64,000 bases of DNA, taken from positions 267,629-331,628 of the forward strand of contig PMOI01000016.1 in the NCBI GenBank assembly GCA_003162475.1, written 5' to 3'. This stretch comes from Acidimicrobiaceae bacterium (GTDB lineage Bacteria; Actinomycetota; Acidimicrobiia; Acidimicrobiales; RAAP-2). The translations under genes and the position numbers were made by a program. This document shows, in pieces, positions 56,488 through 64,000 of the stretch. Numbering within the stretch: the first letter of the stretch is position 1; the number at the start of each line of letters is the position of its first letter. The notes beneath the pieces were generated by a model, which saw only the letters and a program-made list of their open reading frames with translations, was not told where the DNA came from and did not search any database.

Positions 56488-57848
56488 GCGACAAAGAATG
56501 ACTTCTGATTCGTGAACTCACGCGCGCCGAATGCCGAGAGCTCACGACCAAAGCCCGACTGCTTCGTCCCGCCAAAGGGCAACTCGTTCATCGAGGCAAC
56601 GATGGCGTTCGCGAAGACGGTACCCACGTCGAGTCCGGCGATGGCTTCGTCGATCTCATTCTTGTCGGTGGCCCATACCGCACCACCGAGTCCCCACGGC
56701 GTGTCGTTGGCCACACGTATCGCGTCGGCGAGATCGTCCGCCACCAGCACCACCGCGACAGGCCCGAAAAGCTCTTCGCAGCCCGCGCGCGAGTCGCGCG
56801 GCACGTTCGTGAGCACCGTCGCGGGATAATAGAAGCCCGTACGATCGGGCACCGAACCACCGGCCAGCGCCGTCGCGCCCTTGTCGAGCGAGGTCGAGAC
56901 CTGTGCGGCCAGTTCATCGCGCTGAGCTCTCGAGACCAAAGGTCCAAGTTCGGTCGCGGGGTCCATGGGGTCACCCATTCGTACGGCACCCATCGCCGCC
57001 GCGTAGAGCTCGAGAAATTCGTCAGCCCTCTCTCGCACGACGATGAAGCGCTTTGAGGCAATGCAGGCCTGTCCGTTGTTCTGGATCCGCGCGGTGACCG
57101 CCATCGGCACCGTTCGCTCCATGTCCGCCGAGCTCGCCACGATGAAGGGGTCCGAACCGCCAAGTTCGAGAACGCACTTTTTCAAGTGTTTGCCCGCTAA
57201 TTCGCCAACGGAGCGTCCCGCCCGATCCGAACCCGTCAACGACACCGCGACGACGCGAGGGTCGCCGATGATGTCAGACACTGCGTCGTGACCGACGAAC
57301 GTCGTGCTGAGAACGCCGGGCGTGAAGCCCGCGCGCACGAAGAGGTCCTCCAAGTAGCTGGCGCACCCCGGAAGGTTCGACGCGTGCTTGAAGACCACCA
57401 CGTTGCCGGCCATCAGCGTCGGCACCGCCTGACGAACGACCTGCCACAGCGGGAAGTTCCACGGCATCACCGAGAAGATCACGCCGATCGGGTCGAATCG
57501 AACACCACTGCGCGATCCATTGGTGGGCAGACTCTCTTCGCGCAGCAGCGACTCCGCGTGTTCAGCGAAGTAGCGCATGGTCATCACGCACTTCATGGCT
57601 TCACCCTTGGCGGCGGCGAAGGTCTTACCCATCTCGCTCGTCATCAGCTCGGCGACGACCGGAATTTCACTGTCGAGCAGATCGGCGGCGCTCTTCATGG
57701 CCCGCCCTCGCTCAGCGAAGGACATCTTCTTCCAACTCTGGAAGGCCCGCGACGCCGTCTCGAGTATCTGATCGACCTCCTCGGGTGTGTGGTTCGGGAT
57801 CTCGGAGATGACTTGTTCCGTGGCTGGATTTATGGCGACAAAGGGCAT
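56484..57848 (-). CDS. NAD(P)-dependent aldehyde dehydrogenase (succinate-semialdehyde dehydrogenase-like)
   Basis: MPWNFPLWQVVRQAVPTLMAGNVVVFKHASN, LELGGSDPFIV, NNGQACIASKRFIV, PFGGTKQSGFGREL. Confidence 0.93.
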   Translation of the reverse strand: MPFVAINPATEQVISEIPNHTPEEVDQILETASRAFQSWKKMSFAERGRAMKSAADLLDSEIPVVAELMTSEMGKTFAAAKGEAMKCVMTMRYFAEHAESLLREESLPTNGSRSGVRFDPIGVIFSVMPWNFPLWQVVRQAVPTLMAGNVVVFKHASNLPGCASYLEDLFVRAGFTPGVLSTTFVGHDAVSDIIGDPRVVAVSLTGSDRAGRSVGELAGKHLKKCVLELGGSDPFIVASSADMERTVPMAVTARIQNNGQACIASKRFIVVRERADEFLELYAAAMGAVRMGDPMDPATELGPLVSRAQRDELAAQVSTSLDKGATALAGGSVPDRTGFYYPATVLTNVPRDSRAGCEELFGPVAVVLVADDLADAIRVANDTPWGLGGAVWATDKNEIDEAIAGLDVGTVFANAIVASMNELPFGGTKQSGFGRELSAFGAREFTNQKSFFVA

Positions 57849-57852
57849 AGCC

Positions 57853-59103
57853 CTAGTCTGCCAGTAAAACCACCGATTGCGTCGCGGGCGAACCCATTTC
57901 GTCCCAGAAATCGGGGTTAAAAAACTTTAGGCCAACGAGTACGAGCACGAGCAACCCCGACGCGACGAGCGTCACGTGGCGAACGCCGAAACTCTTCGCC
58001 AAGTCGGCCTGGACGAACGCTCCCAAGGGATAGAACATCGACAACGAGAGGGTGTAGAGGGCGAGAATTCTCGAACGCTCCGCGCGCGGGGCGTGGACCT
58101 GGACCGAGGTATTGAGCCCCGTAAGCGTGCCCATGTACGAACCGCCCAAGATGACCATCGCGGCCATCGCGCAACCGAGGTTGGGCGCGATCGCGTACAA
58201 CGCGAGCGCCACCGCGACACAACCAATCGAACCGCGCAGGACCCTAAGCCGCGACGTGCGTTTAGCGATGGTGGGCAGTGTCAACGCCGCGACGACCGCA
58301 CCGACGCCTTGCGCCGTGACCAACCACGTCGTGCCGATCTTGCCCGAGTGCAACACGATGATGGCCATCGCGGGCACAAGAGCGATGAAGGGACTCGCGA
58401 TGATTGCCACGGTCCCGACGCCCAGAATCGGATTCCGACAACCCTTCACGCCCCAGGCACGTTTCGCGCCGTGCCACGTTTCAGCGAAGAAGCGTACCTT
58501 CGTCGTCTTCTTGGGTCGGGGCGCACTTCGAACGAAAGAGAAGACCACTAACACGAAGATGAACGACGCGGCGTTCAGCGCGAAACACAGTCCCACCGAT
58601 CCGAGCACCAACGCTAGGGAGGCGCACACCGGACCGATGATGCGGCCGAGGTTGAACTGGGCCGAGGAGAGCGACACCGCGGCGAGCACTTCGTCGCTGT
58701 CGACGAGGTCGGGGAGCAACGACTGCCACGCCGACCACGAAGCTGAGCCGCAGAGCCCCTCGGCGACGGCAAGGTAACAGGCCAACGCCGGCGAGAGATG
58801 ATGCGTCAAGGCCGCGACGGCGAGAGCGCTCGCGGTGGCGGCCATGATCAAGTTGTTGATTTGGATCCAGCGTTGGCGACTCCAACGATCCGCGACGACC
58901 CCGCCGATCGGCGCGCCAATGATGGCGGGCGTCCACGCGGCCACGGTCAAGAGACCGAGCCAGAGAGGGTTCTTCGTGGTCTCGGTGAGGTAGATACCGA
59001 GCGCGACGCTCTGCATCCAAGTTCCGGTCGACGAGACGAACGACGACGTCATCGCCAAAGCGAAACTTCGATGTCGTAGTGGTGCCAACGAAGCCAACGC
59101 CAT
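57853..59103 (-). CDS. MFS transporter
   Basis: 416 aa, multi-TM; PIGGVVADRWSRQRWIQINNLIMA, LSSAQFNLGRIIGPVCASLAL. Confidence 0.9.
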   Translation of the reverse strand: MALASLAPLRHRSFALAMTSSFVSSTGTWMQSVALGIYLTETTKNPLWLGLLTVAAWTPAIIGAPIGGVVADRWSRQRWIQINNLIMAATASALAVAALTHHLSPALACYLAVAEGLCGSASWSAWQSLLPDLVDSDEVLAAVSLSSAQFNLGRIIGPVCASLALVLGSVGLCFALNAASFIFVLVVFSFVRSAPRPKKTTKVRFFAETWHGAKRAWGVKGCRNPILGVGTVAIIASPFIALVPAMAIIVLHSGKIGTTWLVTAQGVGAVVAALTLPTIAKRTSRLRVLRGSIGCVAVALALYAIAPNLGCAMAAMVILGGSYMGTLTGLNTSVQVHAPRAERSRILALYTLSLSMFYPLGAFVQADLAKSFGVRHVTLVASGLLVLVLVGLKFFNPDFWDEMGSPATQSVVLLAD

Positions 59104-59139
59104 GAGTACCCAACCTACCGGGATTGGCGAAAACTCAAC

Positions 59140-59274
59140 CTACTCTTCGGGTGACGACTCGCCCTTGCTACGACGCGGTCGAAGCGCGAACCACCACACG
59201 GAGATGATGGTCGCCAACGCGCCCAACACGCCGATACTCGATTTGACGGTTTTCGCTCTGCTCTTGTCGGCCAC
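59140..59274 (-). CDS. Small membrane protein (44 aa)
   Basis: VADKSRAKTVKSSIGVLGALATIISVWWFALRPRRSKGESSPEE; GTG preceded by TACGAT + 6 nt. Confidence 0.55.
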   Translation of the reverse strand: MADKSRAKTVKSSIGVLGALATIISVWWFALRPRRSKGESSPEE

Positions 59275-59293
59275 GACCCCATCGTACCGAGCA

Positions 59294-59324
59294 GAACGCC
59301 GGGGGCAATGCGCCCCCGGCGTTC
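59294..59324. terminator. Strong hairpin downstream of yceI
   Basis: GAACGCCGGGGGC-AATGC-GCCCCCGGCGTTC, 13-bp perfect stem, no U-tract. Confidence 0.7.
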
Positions 59325-59343
59325 GTACCACGGGTGAGGCGTG

Positions 59344-59889
59344 TTAGTCCTGCTTCGAGGCCTCAATGGCGATCTCGAGGACGATCTTGTGGCTAACGAT
59401 GACGCTGCCGTTCTCAAGGGCGCCTTCGAAGTTGACGCCGAAGTCACGACGGTCAATCTCGGTCGTGGCCTCGAAACCCACGACGGTCACGCCGGGGAGC
59501 ATTGAAGGGCTACTGCCCAGGTACTCGACGTCAAACGTCAGGCTCTTCGTCACGTCACGAACGGTGAGGTCGCCCACCAATTCGTACTTGTCGCCACTCT
59601 TTGCGGTGATCTTCGTTGACGTGAAGTTCACCTTGGGGAACTTCTCCTGCTCGAGAAAGTCGGCACTGCGCAAGTGATTGTCACGCATCTCGTTGTTCGT
59701 TGAAATACTCGAGGCTTCAGCCTCGGCTTCGACGTGCGAGGTCTCGACCGTCTCGCCAATGGTGAGGGTGCCGGAAAACTCGGTGAAACTACCGCGTACC
59801 TTTGACGCCACGAGGTGACGGGCCATGAAGCCAAAAGTCGAATGGACGGGGTCAATGGTGTAAACACCGGGAGCGGGAATGTTGCTCAT
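59344..59889 (-). CDS. YceI family protein
   Basis: GVYTIDPVHSTFGFMARHLVASKVRGSFTEFSGTL, MRDNHLRSADFLEQEKFPKVNFTSTKI. Confidence 0.95.
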   Translation of the reverse strand: MSNIPAPGVYTIDPVHSTFGFMARHLVASKVRGSFTEFSGTLTIGETVETSHVEAEAEASSISTNNEMRDNHLRSADFLEQEKFPKVNFTSTKITAKSGDKYELVGDLTVRDVTKSLTFDVEYLGSSPSMLPGVTVVGFEATTEIDRRDFGVNFEGALENGSVIVSHKIVLEIAIEASKQD

Positions 59890-59915
59890 GTGGATCTCCT
59901 ATATATATGGACAGT

Positions 59916-59983
59916 TAGTTGCCGAACGTCATTATAGTTGCTTATGCAACTACTTGTCAAGAAGTTACTTAATAAGCAACTAA
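59916..59983. promoter_or_regulatory. Divergent marR/yceI operator region with repeated TAGTTGC half-sites
   Basis: TAGTTGC at 59916; TAGTTGC-TTAT-GCAACTA at 59935-59952; AGTTACTTAATAAGCAACT at 59963-59981. Confidence 0.8.
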
Positions 59984-59999
59984 ATGGTATAGTGAGGGG

Positions 60000-60458
60000 A
60001 TGTCGATCTCCGCCAGCGCGTGCCCCTCAGGCGACGAGAAAGTCGTCCTCTTCGGTCTCCTTCTCGATACAAACGCCCGACTGACGAAAGAGCTCGGCGC
60101 GGCCCTCGAGTCCTCGTGCCAGTTACCCCTCGCCTGGTTCGAGGTAATGCTGCAACTACGCCAGTCCCCCGACGGTCGCCTCAAGATGAGTCAGATGGCC
60201 GACGCGATCGTCCACTCGACGGGCGGCACGACCCGACTGGTTGACCGGCTCGAAGAAGCCGGTCTCGTTCGACGCGAACACTGTCCGAGCGACCGTCGCT
60301 CCATCTTTGTCGCAATCACGGACGAAGGAAACTCGAAACTCGACGAAGCACTCGGCGTTCACCTCGAGTATTTGGACGAAAATTTGGGCGCTCGACTCGA
60401 CACCTCCGAGCGTGAAGTGTTGGCACGGTTACTGTCGAAACTCAACGTTTCGCACTAG
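60000..60458 (+). CDS. MarR family transcriptional regulator
   Basis: LPLAWFEVMLQLRQSPDGRLKMSQMADAIVHSTGGTTRLVDRLEEAGLVRREHCPSDRRSIFVAITDEG; leaderless-type start TATAGT-GAGGGG-ATG. Confidence 0.95.
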   Translation: MSISASACPSGDEKVVLFGLLLDTNARLTKELGAALESSCQLPLAWFEVMLQLRQSPDGRLKMSQMADAIVHSTGGTTRLVDRLEEAGLVRREHCPSDRRSIFVAITDEGNSKLDEALGVHLEYLDENLGARLDTSEREVLARLLSKLNVSH

Positions 60459-63400
60459 ATCTTCTTTACCCACGCCACGGCGTCGCGCCCGTCGTCGAGG
60501 TCGAGTCGCGTTCCTTCACCCACACCCTCGCTCGCAAGGACTTCAACGGCCAACACTTCGCTGGCCAGTGTCGCGAAGCCCTCGACGAGATCGTCGAGTC
60601 CCGTCACGTTTAAGACGATTCGATCGGCCACGTCGAGCCCCGAGTTCTTTCGTAGATCTTGGACTTGACGCACCACGTCACGCAGGTACCCGCGACGGAG
60701 GAGATCGTCGTCAAGTGCGAGGTCGAGCGCGACCACTTCGGCACCGTCGCGCGAGACCGCGTAGCCCCCCTGTCCCTTCACCCGTAACTCCACGTCGTCG
60801 CCGCTCAACTCGAACGTGCCCGTCGACAACGTCACGCTCACGGCGTTGCCCGACTCGAGGGCCGCAGCCGCCGCCACTGAGTCGAGCGCAGCGAGCGCGG
60901 GCTTGAGCTCTTTGACGGCCTCGCCGAGGCGCGGTCCGACGACGCGAAAGTTCGGTACGAGCTCGAAGGTCAACACGTCCGCCAACTCGCGTCCGTATTC
61001 GAGCATGTCGACGTTCAGTTCATCTTCGACAACGCCGGCGGGAGGAAGAGGAGAGCTCGGACCCAAGAATACGAGCGCGCGCGCGAGGGGTTGGCGGACC
61101 TTGACGCCCGCTTCGGCGCGCGCGGCGCGACCAAGTGAGGTCAGTCGTCGCGCGACGTCCATGGAGGATTCGAGCGCGACGTTGCGTCGGGTCAAGTCAG
61201 CCTTGGGCCAGTCGACCAGGTGTACGGAGTCGTTGTCACTCACGTCGTTCAGCTCTTGGAAGAGACGTTCAGTGACGAAGGGGCAGAACGGCGCCAAGAG
61301 CAAGGTCACGCGTTGGAGCACCTCCAACAAGGTGGCCTGGGCGGCCAAGGAGTCCGACGGCGGGGTGTTCGGGTCGGTGCGCCAGAAACGTCGGCGACTT
61401 CGCCGCACGTACCAGTTCGAGAGGTCGTCGATCAACGCCGAGATCGCCGCGGTCCCGCCGAGGGGCTCGTAGCCGTCGAGGGCGTCGGTGACCGTCTGGG
61501 TCACCGACTCGACACGAGAGAGAATCCACTGGTCGATCGCGCTGCGATCTTCGAAGGCGGGGATCTCTGGATCGTGGGGATCGAAATGGTTGAGCGACGC
61601 GTAGGTCGTGAAGAAACTAAAGGTGTTCCACAACGTCGCGAGCGTCTCACGAAGGGACGCGTCGATGGGGCCGAGTCCCGCGCGCGTCGAGGTCCACGGT
61701 GAACCTTGGGAGAACATCCACCAGCGAAGTGGATCGGCGCCGCGAGTGTTCAGTACCTCCCACGGGTCGATGACGTTGCCCACGGACTTGCTCATCTTCT
61801 TTCCCGACTCGTCAACGATGTGACCGAGGCAGAGCACGTGCTCGTAGGGTTTCGCGTCAAAGACCAGCGTGTTCACGGCGAGCAGCGTGTAGAACCAGCC
61901 GCGCGTCTGATCGATGGCTTCGACAACGAGCTGCGCAGGGAACTGCATGGCCTCGGCACTGCCGGCCACGTGGGGGTAGCCCACCTGCGCGGCGGGCATC
62001 GAGCCCGCGTCGAACCACGCGTCGATGACCGGCTCGACGCGGCGCGCCTCCTTGGCGCACTCCGGACAGGGGAAAACGACCTCGTCGATGACGGGGCGAT
62101 GCGGCTCGACGTCGCTTAGATCTCGTCCCGTGAGGTCCGAGAGTTCGGCGCGCGAGCCCACGCAGGTCAGGTGGTTTTCCTCACAACGCCAAATCGGCAG
62201 CGGCGTGCCCCAGTAGCGGTCGCGCGACAGCGCCCAGTCGACGTTGTTCTCGAGCCACTCGCCCATTCGACCGTCGCGAATGTGCGCGGGGTGCCAGTCG
62301 ACGGTGGCATTCTCCGCGAGCATCTGTTCCTTGAACTTGCTCGTCGCGACGTACCAACTGGGCTTCGCCCAGTAGATGAGGACCGTTCCGCAGCGCCAGC
62401 AGTGCGGCAGCGAGTGGGTGTAGTCGTATCGTCTGAGCAAGAGACCGCGGCGCTCAAGTTCGTCGTTGATCTCGTGATTGGTGTCGCGAACGTGCTTACC
62501 CTCGAGCCACGGTACGGCCGCCGTGAACGTACCGTCGGGTCCGACGGGATTCAACGTGGGAAGTCCGTTGTCTCGAGCGATTTGACGGTCGATCTCGCCA
62601 AACGCCGGCGACTGGTGCACGAGGCCCGTGCCGTCTTCGGTGGTCACGTAGTCCGCCGCGACGACGTAACAGGTGTCGACGTCGTCGGGTAGCGCCACAT
62701 CAGTGAAGGGCCGCTGGTAGTGCACGCCCACGAGGGCACTGCCGAGAAAAGTTCCCGTCGAGGTGGCGTTTTCGCCAAAGAGCGACGTCGCCAAGTCTTC
62801 GGCCACGACCATGCCATCAATGACGGCGTAGGTGACGTCGGGATTCACGGCGACGGCCACGTTGGAGAGCAAGGTCCAGGGCGTCGTCGTCCACACGGCC
62901 AGGCGCGTGGCCCCAGCCAGATCACTTCGTTCGCTCGCGTCGGTAAGGGCGAACGTCACGTAGGCGCTCTCGTCGGTCTCGTCGGTGTGGACTCCGGGTT
63001 GACCCAGTTCGTGTGAAGAGAGTCCGGTCTCACAACGTGGGCAGTACGGGATGACCTTCAAGTCCTCGTAGAGCAGCCCCTTGTCGAAGAGTTGCTTCAG
63101 GTGCCACCACACCGATTCCACGTAGGTCGGATGGAAGGTGTAGTACGCGTGCTCCATATCGGTCCAATAACCAATGCGATCGGTCAGACGCTCGAACTCG
63201 CCCACGTAGGTAAGGACGGACTCGCGACAGAGGCGGGTGAACTCGGCCACACCCACCTTCTCTTCGATCATCTTCTTGCCCGACACGCCCAGTTGCTTTT
63301 CGACCTGTACTTCAACGGGCAAGCCGTGGGTGTCCCAGCCGGCGCGGCGCGCCACGTAACGGCCGCGCATGGTGTGGTAGCGACAGAAGAGGTCCTTGTA

Positions 63401-63589
63401 AACGCGCGCCCAGACGTGGTGCAGCCCCGGCATCCCGTTCGCCGTCGGCGGCCCTTCGTAAAAGACCCAGGGCTCGGCGCCCTCGCGCAGTTTCATCGAA
63501 CGTTCAAAGACGTTGTTGGCCTTCCAACGGGCGAGCTCGGCTTCTTCTAGAGCCACGAATTCAAGTTCGGCGCTGACGGGGCGGAACAT
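60455..63589 (-). CDS. ileS: Isoleucyl-tRNA synthetase
   Basis: EGPPTANGMPGLHHVWARVYKDLFCRYHTMRGRYVARRAGWDTHGLPVE; KMSKSVGNVIDPWEVL; 1044 aa. Confidence 0.96.
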   Translation of the reverse strand: MFRPVSAELEFVALEEAELARWKANNVFERSMKLREGAEPWVFYEGPPTANGMPGLHHVWARVYKDLFCRYHTMRGRYVARRAGWDTHGLPVEVQVEKQLGVSGKKMIEEKVGVAEFTRLCRESVLTYVGEFERLTDRIGYWTDMEHAYYTFHPTYVESVWWHLKQLFDKGLLYEDLKVIPYCPRCETGLSSHELGQPGVHTDETDESAYVTFALTDASERSDLAGATRLAVWTTTPWTLLSNVAVAVNPDVTYAVIDGMVVAEDLATSLFGENATSTGTFLGSALVGVHYQRPFTDVALPDDVDTCYVVAADYVTTEDGTGLVHQSPAFGEIDRQIARDNGLPTLNPVGPDGTFTAAVPWLEGKHVRDTNHEINDELERRGLLLRRYDYTHSLPHCWRCGTVLIYWAKPSWYVATSKFKEQMLAENATVDWHPAHIRDGRMGEWLENNVDWALSRDRYWGTPLPIWRCEENHLTCVGSRAELSDLTGRDLSDVEPHRPVIDEVVFPCPECAKEARRVEPVIDAWFDAGSMPAAQVGYPHVAGSAEAMQFPAQLVVEAIDQTRGWFYTLLAVNTLVFDAKPYEHVLCLGHIVDESGKKMSKSVGNVIDPWEVLNTRGADPLRWWMFSQGSPWTSTRAGLGPIDASLRETLATLWNTFSFFTTYASLNHFDPHDPEIPAFEDRSAIDQWILSRVESVTQTVTDALDGYEPLGGTAAISALIDDLSNWYVRRSRRRFWRTDPNTPPSDSLAAQATLLEVLQRVTLLLAPFCPFVTERLFQELNDVSDNDSVHLVDWPKADLTRRNVALESSMDVARRLTSLGRAARAEAGVKVRQPLARALVFLGPSSPLPPAGVVEDELNVDMLEYGRELADVLTFELVPNFRVVGPRLGEAVKELKPALAALDSVAAAAALESGNAVSVTLSTGTFELSGDDVELRVKGQGGYAVSRDGAEVVALDLALDDDLLRRGYLRDVVRQVQDLRKNSGLDVADRIVLNVTGLDDLVEGFATLASEVLAVEVLASEGVGEGTRLDLDDGRDAVAWVKKI

Positions 63590-63662
63590 GTATCTCCTTC
63601 AATGAACTCTCACATCGTAGTGAACGCCATGAAGTCTTCGAGCCCGCACGTACTGTGGTGTC

Positions 63663-64000
63663 GTGTCAAATCTCATCATTGACGACGAACCCATAACGTC
63701 GCACGGTGCGCTCAGCGTCTACTACGCCGCCGTCGACGAACTGAATCGCCGCTACGAAGGCAGCGACGAAGGGTCCCATCTTCAGGTAGATGAGTTGATG
63801 CCCCCACTCGGACTCTTTCTCGTCGCGCGCCTCGACGGTCACCCGATCGGGGGCGTTGGTATTCGTCCGATCAGTGAACCCGCCCTCTCGCTCGGCGAGA
63901 TCAAACGCCTTTGGGTGCGGCCGGATCAACGCCGACTAGGCGTGGGCGCTCGTCTCATGGCCGAAGCCGAGACGCGCGCTCGAGCCGTTGGGTACCTGCA
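63663..64000 (+). CDS. GNAT family N-acetyltransferase (partial, runs off window)
   Basis: GTG ORF: VSNLIIDDEPITSHGALSVYYAAVDELNRRYEG...GGVGIRPISEPALSLGEIKRLWVRPDQRRLGVGARLMAEAETRARAVGYL; TACTGT 6 nt upstream; absent from the supplied ORF track. Confidence 0.85.
   Translation, partial: MSNLIIDDEPITSHGALSVYYAAVDELNRRYEGSDEGSHLQVDELMPPLGLFLVARLDGHPIGGVGIRPISEPALSLGEIKRLWVRPDQRRLGVGARLMAEAETRARAVGYL

Noticed and set aside
63590-63662. Possible T-box riboswitch upstream of ileS
   Set aside because: Only about 73 bp to the divergent gene, no recognisable T-box sequence or specifier stem; a promoter TACGAT and AAGGAG RBS suffice.

Overview
This 64 kb window is dense, high-GC bacterial chromosome, probably an actinobacterium (possibly Acidimicrobiia; inference only). 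I found about 50 supported protein-coding genes and no convincing rRNA, tRNA, CRISPR array or transposon. Main blocks: (1) branched-chain amino acid and serine biosynthesis (ilvE, leuB, greA-leuC-leuD, leuA, serA, serC, ilvBNC); (2) an ~18 kb island (about 21.2-39.0 kb) with an oligopeptide ABC transporter and at least nine different peptide/amide hydrolases, including a natural ketopantoate-reductase-like/amidase fusion and a double-ABC ATPase fusion; (3) housekeeping genes gatCAB, ligA, mnmA, cysteine desulfurase and ileS; (4) a RelE/Phd-type toxin-antitoxin pair, a MarR/yceI divergon and a NiCoT transporter. The best non-CDS signals are: two short leader peptides ending in branched-chain residues, each followed by a hairpin plus U-tract, upstream of leuA (VTSGQSELLL) and ilvB (VTTQLEILVVVGARRR); a recurrent leaderless-start architecture (TANNNT ending 6-8 nt before the start codon) at about 15 genes; a 27-bp near-perfect palindrome over the NiCoT promoter; inverted repeats in the marR/yceI intergenic region; and a PASTA receptor whose kinase domain has lost the HRD catalytic loop. 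All functional names come from reading translated motifs; no database search was run.
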